64,000 nucleotides of DNA from Yoonia sediminilitoris (GTDB lineage Bacteria > Pseudomonadota > Alphaproteobacteria > Rhodobacterales > Rhodobacteraceae). Positions within the stretch are counted from its first letter, which is position 1, and every line of letters starts with the position of its first letter. Positions 53,549 through 61,333 of this stretch are shown piece by piece. The DNA lies in the NCBI RefSeq assembly GCF_003058085.1, contig NZ_QBUD01000009.1, positions 1 through 64,000 on the forward strand. Direction: 5' to 3'. A program made the translations under genes and the position numbers. The notes below the pieces were generated by a model, which saw only the letters and a list, made by a program, of their open reading frames with translations, had not been told where the DNA came from and did not search any database.

Positions 53549-55654
53549 TTAGTTCCTGCAAGGGGCGGCCGGGCCACTTTGTGATCGTCCGACAGAGAAT
53601 CCAGTCAGGGATCCACTGATGCCGTATGTTGTTGTTGGTTCTACGTTAGTCGAAGAGGAATAGCGGCGCGAGGCGGAAACGTCGATGGTCACGCATTCGT
53701 TGCGCCACCTCAGCCCGAGCGCCGCGCTGACGGGGCGATCCTGAGCGACGTTGTAGCGCCCATCTGCAGTCAGCGACCAGGCCTGTGTTATTTTGGCGCC
53801 TGCATCCACGGTCCATTCCGACAGTGTTTCCTCGCGTTCTTCGATTGGATCGGCGGCCTGCCAGATATAGGCCGTCGCCAGCGAGAGGTCGCGGCTTTCC
53901 CACCCGATCAGGCTGGCTGCGCGGGTTGCCTCCCCTGTGTCATCAAGCAGTGCATAGGCATCAAAGGAAAAACCGTCGGGCGTGCGTATCTGTCCTGCAA
54001 TCAGCCAGTCTGAAAAGCTGCCACTCAAGCCAGAAGAGGGCGTAAAATCAGTCTCGGAACTGTCCCTGACCACCCGTCCAAAGGCCAGCCTGCTGCTGGC
54101 GCCTTCGTTGCCATAGCGGGTCCATGACACGCCATATGCGGCCTGCGTGCCGGTTTCAACGGCATCATCCCCCGCAAACCGCGAAAGCGCCAGCAAATTG
54201 CCACTGTCAAATTCGTTGCGGGTGCTGTCTTCGTTCGGGGGGGTGCCACCAAGTGCCGTTGATGCAGCCGCCTGCACCACAGGTTCTATGACATGTGTGA
54301 CACCTGTGGCTGTTGTCATGGCCCACGGCCAGCGCAAGGCAACAGCCGCGTTCGGGACAACACGCAGTCGTTCATCAGAGAAGGCCGCATCATCCGCGAC
54401 CCAGTAGGCATCGAGGCGCGCTCCTGTTTGTGCGCTTGCCAGAATGCCACCGGGCAGGACCCAACTATTTTCCCAGCCGCTCGCGACGCCTGCCCGCACA
54501 ACATCGCGCCCCCGCACGCCGTCGAGATCACTGAACCGGTAGGACAGGTCCAGCCCTGCCTCGACATGGGTTATGCCGCCAATGGCGGGGCGCAGCCGCT
54601 GTTCATATCCCAACTCGGCCACAATCGGAGGCAGCGTGCTGTTGGTTTCGTCGTCGCGCAGCGTTTGATAGTAGGTCAGATTGGCCTGTAACAGGCTGTT
54701 TTGCTTGACCCTGATGATACTGACAGCGCTATCGATTCGGTCTTTCGATGAATAATTATAGTCAGACAAGTATGAAGGGTCAGACACAGTCTCGATGTCG
54801 AAGCGCAGCGCGACATCCTGCGGCAAGTTGAAATTCCCGTTCGCAAACAGATAGGTCCGCAAACCTTCTTCCAGCGTGTCTCTGCTCGCCGCGCCTTGCA
54901 GGCGCAGGTTTCCGTTTGTGAAGGCTTGGCGGTAGATCAGTTCCAACGTGCGGGTTTTTTCAGACAAATAGGGGGTCAGGGTCACATCGCGCGAATCCCC
55001 CAGTGTCACGAAATACGGCAGACGTATGCCGACCCCCAGTTGGGTGTTCGTTTCCTGACTTGGGATCAGGAAACCATTCGCCCGGTCAAGCGTAGGGTCA
55101 GGAAGGCGCATGCGGGGCAGCCAGAAAACCGGTAACCCCTTGATCCTGACGATAGCATTGTCGAAGTAAAGCTGCTTTTCTTCGGCGTCATGCACGACAC
55201 GTTCGGCGCGGATATCCCAAAGGGGCGGGCCTTCGCCGCAGACCTGACAGGACGTGGCGGCGGTCCTGTAAAGCTGTGAAAAGCGCCCTTCGCGTCGGTC
55301 AATCTGGTTGGCGGCAAGCTGCAATTGCTGATCCAGCACAAGCCGCGCCCCCAGCAACATGCCGTTTTGCAGGCGCGGATCAAGGTCGGCCTTGTCCGCG
55401 ACCAGCAGGGTCCCGTCAGCCGCCTTGATCACAATGGGGCCATCAATAACCAGTCGGTCTGACGGCTGATCATAGGTGATTGCCGTGGCGGTCAGCTTTG
55501 TGCCCTCATACAGCACTTCGACGTTGCCGCTGGCGACCAGTTGCTTGTCCTCGGTCAGCACTACGCTGTCAGCAACAAGTGTGGCCGCACCTTGGGCCAC
55601 GGCAAAGCAGGGCCACATACAGAACAAGAACAATAACCAGCGCAAGTCAGCCAT
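53549..55654 (-). CDS. lptD: LPS-assembly protein LptD
   Basis: A 701-residue outer-membrane translocon inserting LPS into the outer leaflet. Signal peptide MADLRWLLFLFCMWPCFAVA; then an OstA beta-jellyroll (about 30-150, TLVADSVVLTEDKQLVASGN) and a C-terminal barrel (about 180-701, pattern such as RLPYFVTLGDSRDVTLTPYL). A Cys near AATSCQVCGEG marks the conserved disulphide region. The ATG at 55654 overlaps the lptG stop by 8 bases. It is in one operon with lptF and lptG. Confidence 0.95.
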   Translation of the reverse strand: MADLRWLLFLFCMWPCFAVAQGAATLVADSVVLTEDKQLVASGNVEVLYEGTKLTATAITYDQPSDRLVIDGPIVIKAADGTLLVADKADLDPRLQNGMLLGARLVLDQQLQLAANQIDRREGRFSQLYRTAATSCQVCGEGPPLWDIRAERVVHDAEEKQLYFDNAIVRIKGLPVFWLPRMRLPDPTLDRANGFLIPSQETNTQLGVGIRLPYFVTLGDSRDVTLTPYLSEKTRTLELIYRQAFTNGNLRLQGAASRDTLEEGLRTYLFANGNFNLPQDVALRFDIETVSDPSYLSDYNYSSKDRIDSAVSIIRVKQNSLLQANLTYYQTLRDDETNSTLPPIVAELGYEQRLRPAIGGITHVEAGLDLSYRFSDLDGVRGRDVVRAGVASGWENSWVLPGGILASAQTGARLDAYWVADDAAFSDERLRVVPNAAVALRWPWAMTTATGVTHVIEPVVQAAASTALGGTPPNEDSTRNEFDSGNLLALSRFAGDDAVETGTQAAYGVSWTRYGNEGASSRLAFGRVVRDSSETDFTPSSGLSGSFSDWLIAGQIRTPDGFSFDAYALLDDTGEATRAASLIGWESRDLSLATAYIWQAADPIEEREETLSEWTVDAGAKITQAWSLTADGRYNVAQDRPVSAALGLRWRNECVTIDVSASRRYSSSTNVEPTTTYGISGSLTGFSVGRSQSGPAAPCRN

Positions 55655-56741
55655 CCTCGCTATGCAGCAAAAAACCAAGCGCCAGCCCTATGGCCGCAAA
55701 GGGCGGTGCCCATGCCGCAAGAAGGGCAGGAAGCTGGCCGTTTTCGCCCAAAACCTGCGCAAAGTTGCGTACGAAATAGATGAGGAATGCCAAGGTGATG
55801 GCAAACATCACCATCAGTCCGGTGCGCCCGCCACGTTGATGCCGCAGGGTAAAGCTCGCACCGATCATGACCATCGCCACCAGAAAGACAGGCAGCGCCA
55901 GTTCGCTATGAAACCAGACAAGATGGCGTCGCGCCGAGAAGCCTGCGGCCTGCAGCCTGTCGATAAAGGCCGGAAGCTCCCAGATTGGGATCGATGAGGG
56001 CGTGCCGAAGCTGTCCCTGATCTGGTCCGCTGTCAGGCTGGAGGGGATCGATAAGGTATCCTCGCGTGTTGCGGTTGCCTCTGGCGTATTTGGGCTTTGC
56101 AGGTTCCAGACCTTGGCCTGTTCAAGGCCCCACGCATTATTCTGCAATTGCGCTTTTTCAGCCTCGATCCGGCGGACCGGCGTGCCCTCGCGGTCAAAGC
56201 TCAGGAATGTCACCTTTGTCAGCCGCGTGCCGTCCAGATTGGTGCTTTGCGCGCGGATCACCGTTTGCCCGTCCTGATTTCCTTGTCGCAACCAGAACCC
56301 CGAGGATGCAATGGACAATGTCGAGGATTCGCCGCGCAAATCATCGACGCGGACCTCGAACTGTTTCGAGGTGCCAGCCACAATCGGGTTCATCACCGCA
56401 ACAGCCAGCACGCCAATCGTCAGGGCAACAGCAAGTGGCGCCAAGAGCGACCGCAAGGCAGAGCGCCCCGCGGCGCGTGTGACCACGAGTTCTGACGATC
56501 TGGCCAGACTTAGAAACAGCGCGATTGCCGACAGGATCATGATCAGGGGCAAAATCCGGTAAACCGCGCGAGGAACATTGAGCAGCGTGAGCGTGAGGAT
56601 ATCCATGAATCCCGCCTCAAGCCTGCCAAAGCGGCGCAGCTGTTCGACCAGATCGGCCAGTAGCATGATCAGTACGAATACAGCGAACATCCCCAGAAAG
56701 GTGAACAAAAAACGCCGGGCAAAGTAGCGATGCAGGGTCAT
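55647..56741 (-). CDS. lptG: LPS export ABC transporter permease LptG
   Basis: A 364-residue inner-membrane permease of the LptB2FGC complex. Six membrane segments flank a periplasmic jellyroll: YFARRFLFTFLGMFAVFVLI near the N terminus, SSELVVTRAAGRSALRSLLA as the coupling helix, and three C-terminal helices (LPVFLVAMVMIGASFTL to PFAAIGLALGFLL). The ATG at 56741 overlaps the lptF stop by 4 bases (ATGA). Confidence 0.95.
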   Translation of the reverse strand: MTLHRYFARRFLFTFLGMFAVFVLIMLLADLVEQLRRFGRLEAGFMDILTLTLLNVPRAVYRILPLIMILSAIALFLSLARSSELVVTRAAGRSALRSLLAPLAVALTIGVLAVAVMNPIVAGTSKQFEVRVDDLRGESSTLSIASSGFWLRQGNQDGQTVIRAQSTNLDGTRLTKVTFLSFDREGTPVRRIEAEKAQLQNNAWGLEQAKVWNLQSPNTPEATATREDTLSIPSSLTADQIRDSFGTPSSIPIWELPAFIDRLQAAGFSARRHLVWFHSELALPVFLVAMVMIGASFTLRHQRGGRTGLMVMFAITLAFLIYFVRNFAQVLGENGQLPALLAAWAPPFAAIGLALGFLLHSEDG

Positions 56742-57868
56742 GTCGCGTCGGCCTCTTTTATCCGGCGTTTGAACAGATAAGGGCGGCTTGAAGCAAAGAG
56801 CAGACACCAGATGATGCAAATGCCAGTGACAATCGGAAGGTAAGCTGCGAACCACAGGCTGTCGTCCTTTCGGGCCAAATTCAGGCCGATGGACTCTGTG
56901 CCTTTGACAACAACAATCAGCACAATCGCGGCCACGATCTGCCGCCATACGCCAAACCGGCTATGGCTGCCGACAAGAAGGGTCGCAAATCCCAAAAGTG
57001 CGGCTACCGCACCCAGCAAAGATTGGCTGAAACGGTCATGTCCACGCGCGATCAGGCTGGCGGCACTATTGCGCGTCTCTTTCACCACTTCCGGCGTTGG
57101 CCGCAAAAGCTGCCATGTGCCCAGCTCTGCCGCCCTGCGCCGACTACGGGACTTTGTCCCGACAAGCGTGCCGATATTGTAAGCGAAATCTTCGAATGAG
57201 GTCACGACAAGGCGCTGGTCTTCTGTCGTCAGATTTTGCACCAACCCGTCAATCATCACCAATTGTGTTTCGCCTGCATCCCTGATCAAAAACGCCTTTT
57301 TGGCGGTGTAGATCACATGCTCGGTCGGGTCGCGGGTGTCGGAAAGAAAAATGTCGAGCAGTTCATTTTCTGCCGTGATTTCGCGGATGTAAAAGCTGAC
57401 CCCCTCGGCAGGTTCGATGAACTGCCCTTCGGTAAACAGCCGCGCGGTCGCGTTTTGTGCGATATCATACTGGCGCTCGGCCAGGCGCGAGGTGCTGACA
57501 GGGACAAGGAAATGGATAAGCACCGACATCAGAACCACAACGATCAGACCAAAAAACAAGACCGGGCGCGCAAGGCGAAAGGAAGAATAGCCAGTGGCCT
57601 GCACAACAACCAATTCCGATTCCGTTGTCATACGATTGGTGACATAAACGGCGGCGGCAAAGGCTGCTAACGGGGCCGCCAGCCGGATGACCGAGGGCAG
57701 CGACAGGGCTGTGAATTCCAGAAATACCGCAAAGGACTGGCCGTCTGCGATCAACTGATCAAACAGCACGACCGCGCGGTTGATCCAATAGATCAAGACC
57801 AGAATGAGGCTGAAAAACCCAAACAACACCATAAGCTGCGACAGCAGATATCTGTCAAATCGGGCCAA
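56738..57868 (-). CDS. lptF: LPS export ABC transporter permease LptF
   Basis: A 376-residue LptF partner of LptG. It starts LARFDRYLLSQLMVLFGFFS, with coupling helix SELVVVQATGYSSFRLARPV and the C-terminal helix bundle. The start TTG 57868 is chosen because AAGGA lies 7 bases upstream and it matches family length; an upstream TTG (57910) would add 14 unconserved residues. It heads the lptFGD-surA-pdxA-rsmA operon, divergent from pepA across 142 bases. Confidence 0.95.
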   Translation of the reverse strand: MARFDRYLLSQLMVLFGFFSLILVLIYWINRAVVLFDQLIADGQSFAVFLEFTALSLPSVIRLAAPLAAFAAAVYVTNRMTTESELVVVQATGYSSFRLARPVLFFGLIVVVLMSVLIHFLVPVSTSRLAERQYDIAQNATARLFTEGQFIEPAEGVSFYIREITAENELLDIFLSDTRDPTEHVIYTAKKAFLIRDAGETQLVMIDGLVQNLTTEDQRLVVTSFEDFAYNIGTLVGTKSRSRRRAAELGTWQLLRPTPEVVKETRNSAASLIARGHDRFSQSLLGAVAALLGFATLLVGSHSRFGVWRQIVAAIVLIVVVKGTESIGLNLARKDDSLWFAAYLPIVTGICIIWCLLFASSRPYLFKRRIKEADAT

Positions 57869-58010
57869 GCTTGGGTCCTTTGCTGGAACGGGTGCTGCGT
57901 TTTTCGCCAAACTAGCCGATCATGAGATGGGATTGAACAGCTATCTGGTCATTGCGCCACCTGCGGGCTACCTATGGCCGAACAGAGTTTGACTGAAAAG
58001 GGCTAAACCC

Positions 58011-59477
58011 ATGACGACACCAATCGAAATTCACTTCAAGGATGTTGATCTAGATGCGGTGGAAACCGCGACTGGTAAGATCGCGGTTGTCGTGGGACAG
58101 GACGGCAAGTTTGACATGGGGGCCCGCCGGGTCAACAAATTATCCCGCAAGATGCTGGACCGGTTCGTTGAAAGCGAGAGTTTCGAAAAGATGGCGCAGG
58201 GTGATGTGCGCGCGCTGTCCTATCCCGCAGGGCTCGCCGCGTCAGCGATACTTGTGGTCAAGCTTGATCGCAAACGGGTGCCGGATGCCGCCCGCAAGGC
58301 CGGGACCCAACTGGCCAAGGCGCAGGGCACGGATAATCTGCTAATCCTTGCCGGTGCAGTCCGCGCCCCCGAAGAAATGGCGCTGGGACTGGCGCTGCGA
58401 AATTACCGCTTTGATGCGCACAAAACCGGCGAAAAGAAAGCACCCGGATCAGCGACCTTCATGGTGTCCAAACCAGAAGAGGTGGCCAAGGCGGCGGCAC
58501 CAATGGCCGCAATCGCTGAAGGTGTGTTTTTCACCCGTGACCTGACAAACGAACCCGCAAATGTGCTCACAACCGATGATTTTGCAGCGCGGCTTGCTGC
58601 GATGCGGGAATTGGGGCTGGAGGTCGAAATCCTTGAAGAGGATGATCTTGAAAAGCTTGGCATGCGCACCTTGCTGAGCGTCGGGCAGGGGTCCGACAGC
58701 CCCTCCAAGGTGGCCGTCATGTCATGGAAAGGTGGCGGAGAGGAAGCCCCGTTTGCACTTGTGGGCAAGGGTGTTGTGTTCGACACAGGTGGGATCAGCC
58801 TCAAGCAGGCGGCAGGCATGGAAACCATGACCATGGACATGGGAGGCGCCGGGGTTGTGGCCGGTGTCATGCGCACACTGGCCTTGCGCAACGCCAAGGC
58901 CAATGTTGTCGGGCTTGTCGGGCTGGTGGAGAATATGCCGTCAGGCTCTGCTACCCGCCCCGGTGATGTGATCAAATCCATGAAGGGCGACACGGTCGAG
59001 ATCATCAATACCGATGCGGAGGGGCGCCTCGTGCTGGCGGATGTGCTGTGGTACACGCAAGAGCGGTTCAAGCCCACAGGGATCATCAATCTGGCCACAC
59101 TGACGGGCGCGATTATTGTGTCGTTGGGGCATGAAAATGCGGGTGTCTTTTCAAATTCCGATGAATTGAGCGATGACTTCCTGAAAGCCGCCAAGACCGA
59201 GGGCGAGGGCGCGTGGCGTCTGCCGCTGGCACCGGCATATGATGATCTGATCAAATCAAAGGTGGCCGACATCAAGAATAGCGCGGGCCGCAATGCGGGC
59301 TCGATCACGGCGGCGCAGTTTCTCAAGCGGTTCGTAAAGGACGACGTGCCATGGTGCCATCTGGATATTGCCGGGGTGGCCAGCATCAGCAAGGAATCCG
59401 CCTATGCCCCCGCCGGGGCGACCGGTTGGGGTGTCATGGCGCTGAACCGTTTGATTGCTGACAAATACGAGGGCTAG
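58011..59477 (+). CDS. pepA: leucyl aminopeptidase (cytosol aminopeptidase)
   Basis: A 488-residue M17 leucyl aminopeptidase, a cytoplasmic hexameric zinc/manganese enzyme cutting N-terminal residues. Metal site motifs: LVGKGVVFDTGGISLKQAAG (about 259-278), MDMGGAGVVAGVMR, and the signature NTDAEGRLVLADVL (about 330-343). AGGG lies before the ATG. holC begins one base after its stop codon, an arrangement shared with enteric bacteria. Confidence 0.97.
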   Translation: MTTPIEIHFKDVDLDAVETATGKIAVVVGQDGKFDMGARRVNKLSRKMLDRFVESESFEKMAQGDVRALSYPAGLAASAILVVKLDRKRVPDAARKAGTQLAKAQGTDNLLILAGAVRAPEEMALGLALRNYRFDAHKTGEKKAPGSATFMVSKPEEVAKAAAPMAAIAEGVFFTRDLTNEPANVLTTDDFAARLAAMRELGLEVEILEEDDLEKLGMRTLLSVGQGSDSPSKVAVMSWKGGGEEAPFALVGKGVVFDTGGISLKQAAGMETMTMDMGGAGVVAGVMRTLALRNAKANVVGLVGLVENMPSGSATRPGDVIKSMKGDTVEIINTDAEGRLVLADVLWYTQERFKPTGIINLATLTGAIIVSLGHENAGVFSNSDELSDDFLKAAKTEGEGAWRLPLAPAYDDLIKSKVADIKNSAGRNAGSITAAQFLKRFVKDDVPWCHLDIAGVASISKESAYAPAGATGWGVMALNRLIADKYEG

Positions 59478-59930
59478 ATGGGGGCCGCCTATTTCTATCA
59501 CCTGACCGAAAGCCCGCTGGAACAGACCCTGCCCATGTTGCTGGGCAAGGCACGGCAGGCGGGCTGGCGCGTGCTGGTGCGCGGCAAGGATGCGGCCCTT
59601 TTGCAGCGGTTGGACGACATCCTGTGGCAAGGTCCCGAAGATGGTTTTCTGCCTCATGGTCAGGCAGGCGGGCCGCATGACGCCGATCAGCCGGTGTTGC
59701 TGGGCGATGTCGCCGCGACAGGCTTTGCCTGCGTAATGAGCGTTGCGGGTGCAGATGTCACACCCGATGAGGTCACAGCTTTGGAGCGGACCTGTATTCT
59801 GTTTGACGGGCATGACGGGGCCGCACTGCAAACCGCGCGCGGACAGTGGAAAACGCTGACTGATGCAGGCTGTGCAGCGCAATATTGGGCTCAAGAGGAT
59901 GGGCGCTGGACCAAAAAGGCCGAGAAGTAA
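59478..59930 (+). CDS. holC: DNA polymerase III subunit chi
   Basis: A 150-residue chi subunit linking the clamp loader to SSB. The family pattern includes AAYFYHLTESPLEQTLPMLL at the N terminus, RVLVRGKDAALLQRLDDILW, and FLPHGQAGGPHDADQPVLL. ATG abuts the pepA stop TAG. No membrane or signal segment. It ends convergent with a tiny lipoprotein gene 1 base away. Confidence 0.93.
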   Translation: MGAAYFYHLTESPLEQTLPMLLGKARQAGWRVLVRGKDAALLQRLDDILWQGPEDGFLPHGQAGGPHDADQPVLLGDVAATGFACVMSVAGADVTPDEVTALERTCILFDGHDGAALQTARGQWKTLTDAGCAAQYWAQEDGRWTKKAEK

Positions 59931-59931
59931 C

Positions 59932-60039
59932 CTAAGGCTGCGCCATGAAATAGGCGAATGTCGGGTCGAAATCTTCGGGCAGTTCCGGTGCGGGTGCACA
60001 GGCGCTCAACATAGCCAAGAGGATCACAGCTTTTTTCAT
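59932..60039 (-). CDS. 35-residue lipoprotein, unannotated-size small gene
   Basis: Reads MKKAVILLAMLSACAPAPEL then PEDFDPTFAYFMAQP. The N terminus is a complete lipoprotein signal with lipobox LSAC, so the mature lipidated peptide would be only 22 residues. ATG 60039 overlaps the stop of the upstream retropepsin-like gene (ATGA), which points to translational coupling. I know of no family. Its short size means it is often missed. It may be an entericidin-like or accessory lipoprotein; the function is open. Confidence 0.7.
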   Translation of the reverse strand: MKKAVILLAMLSACAPAPELPEDFDPTFAYFMAQP

Positions 60040-60614
60040 CGTGTCAGCACCAGTCTGCCATTTCGGATTTCAATGCGGCTGAATTGATCAAGGTAGGTCA
60101 TGCCCAGCAATGACCCGAACATCTGCCCTTCGTTCACCACGGCCGGTACGTTTTCGTCAACAATGCCTTCCAGTGCGACCGTATCCAGTCGCACGGATGC
60201 GGTGCGGACCTCTCCGTTGGCTGTGCTTGCGATACCAAGATAGCGCAGGTTTTCGGGTGAAAGCCCGACGCGTGCGGCGTCCTCTTGGGTCAGCACCACC
60301 TGACTGGCGCCGGTATCCACGACAAATTCAACCGGGGTGCCGTTAACCTCAAGGGTCAGATAATAATGCCCGTCCATGCTGCGTGGGACTTCGATTGCCC
60401 CGTCGATCATCACCGATTGTTGTTGCGACACGTCGCGGCTGATGTCCTCCCACAACCCGTAAGCCCCGACGACGCCGACAAAGATCAGCGCCCAGATCGC
60501 TGCCTGCTGTAGTGTTTTGCCGATGTTGTTGCGTTGCGACAGCAAAAAAGAGCCGCCAATGGCGGCAATAAGCAGGCTGAGGTACAAGACCCGCATGAGA
60601 TCACCAGTTTCCAT
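60036..60614 (-). CDS. retropepsin-like aspartic protease, membrane-anchored (TIGR02281 family)
   Basis: A 192-residue protein with two N-terminal membrane helices (VLYLSLLIAAIGGSFLL, AAIWALIFVGVVGAYGLW) and a retropepsin fold. The single catalytic DTGAS motif lies in EFVVDTGASQVVLTQEDAAR, with the flap region after it and a terminal FGSLLGMTYLDQFSRIEIRN. It likely forms a dimeric aspartic protease in the periplasm, as inferred for the alphaproteobacterial family. Start ATG 60614; ATG 60596 is also possible. The lipoprotein gene overlaps its stop. Confidence 0.9.
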   Translation of the reverse strand: METGDLMRVLYLSLLIAAIGGSFLLSQRNNIGKTLQQAAIWALIFVGVVGAYGLWEDISRDVSQQQSVMIDGAIEVPRSMDGHYYLTLEVNGTPVEFVVDTGASQVVLTQEDAARVGLSPENLRYLGIASTANGEVRTASVRLDTVALEGIVDENVPAVVNEGQMFGSLLGMTYLDQFSRIEIRNGRLVLTR

Positions 60615-60631
60615 GGATCGATATATAGGCG

Positions 60632-61261
60632 CTAGCCGCCGATCCCGAAACCCCGCAGGCCATCCAAAATGAACTGGATCGCAAGGGCTGCCAGCAACAT
60701 GCCCAGAACACGGGTGACGATGTTCAACCCTGTCTTGCCCAAGGCCCGTTCAATCGCCGGTGCGGCCAGAAACGCCAGAAACACGATCAGGAGCACGGCC
60801 AGAAGCACGCCTGCGATTGCGCCAAACTCTGCCGCGCCATTCGCCTGACCCGCAAGCAGGATAATTGTCGTGATCGCACCGGGCCCCACGATCATCGGCA
60901 AGGCAAGCGGGAAAACAGATGGATCATCGTGATGTTCGGCCTGTCCTTCGGCAGCGTTATCTTCGCGCCGGGCCTGCCGTTTCTGGAACAGCATCTCAAG
61001 CGCGGTCAAAAACAGCAGAATGCCACCCGCGATCCGGAATGCATCCATGGAGATACCTATAAAGCCCAACACGGCCTCGCCCAGTGTCAGGAACAGCATC
61101 ATCAGCCCCATTGATACCAGACAGGCCCGGACAGCAATCGTGCGCCGTTGCGCCGGTGTCATCCCTTGGGTCACGGCGATGAACACAGGCGCCAGTCCCG
61201 GCGGGTCGATGATGATGAACATCGTCGTGAAAGCGGCGATCAGGGCGGGAATTTCAGTCAT
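60632..61261 (-). CDS. MarC family integral membrane protein
   Basis: A 209-residue six-helix membrane protein of the MarC/UPF0056 family, function unknown and no longer thought to cause antibiotic resistance. Segments include IPALIAAFTTMFIIIDPPGL with the conserved DPPGLAP, GVLLAVLLIVFLAFLA, and LPMIVGPGAITTIILLA with its conserved PGAIT. The ATG at 61261 is chosen; a frame start at 61315 lies in the upstream repeat. It lies 17 bases before the retropepsin gene. Confidence 0.92.
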   Translation of the reverse strand: MTEIPALIAAFTTMFIIIDPPGLAPVFIAVTQGMTPAQRRTIAVRACLVSMGLMMLFLTLGEAVLGFIGISMDAFRIAGGILLFLTALEMLFQKRQARREDNAAEGQAEHHDDPSVFPLALPMIVGPGAITTIILLAGQANGAAEFGAIAGVLLAVLLIVFLAFLAAPAIERALGKTGLNIVTRVLGMLLAALAIQFILDGLRGFGIGG

Positions 61262-61282
61262 GAACGTGGCTGTTTGCGAATG

Positions 61283-61321
61283 TCGGATGCCTCCGGCGGG
61301 GATATTTGGGGCCATAAGAAG
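61283..61321 (+). repeat. GCCTCCGGCGGGGATATTT interspersed repeat, copy C
   Basis: TGCCTCCGGCGGGGATATTT then GGGGCCATAAGAAGC, between the ABC-F gene stop and the MarC gene start. Here the tract is ATTTGGGG instead of ATTTTTGG and the leading GGAG is GGAT. The orientation is opposite to the flanking genes. Confidence 0.75.
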
Positions 61322-61333
61322 CTGGGGTGCGGG

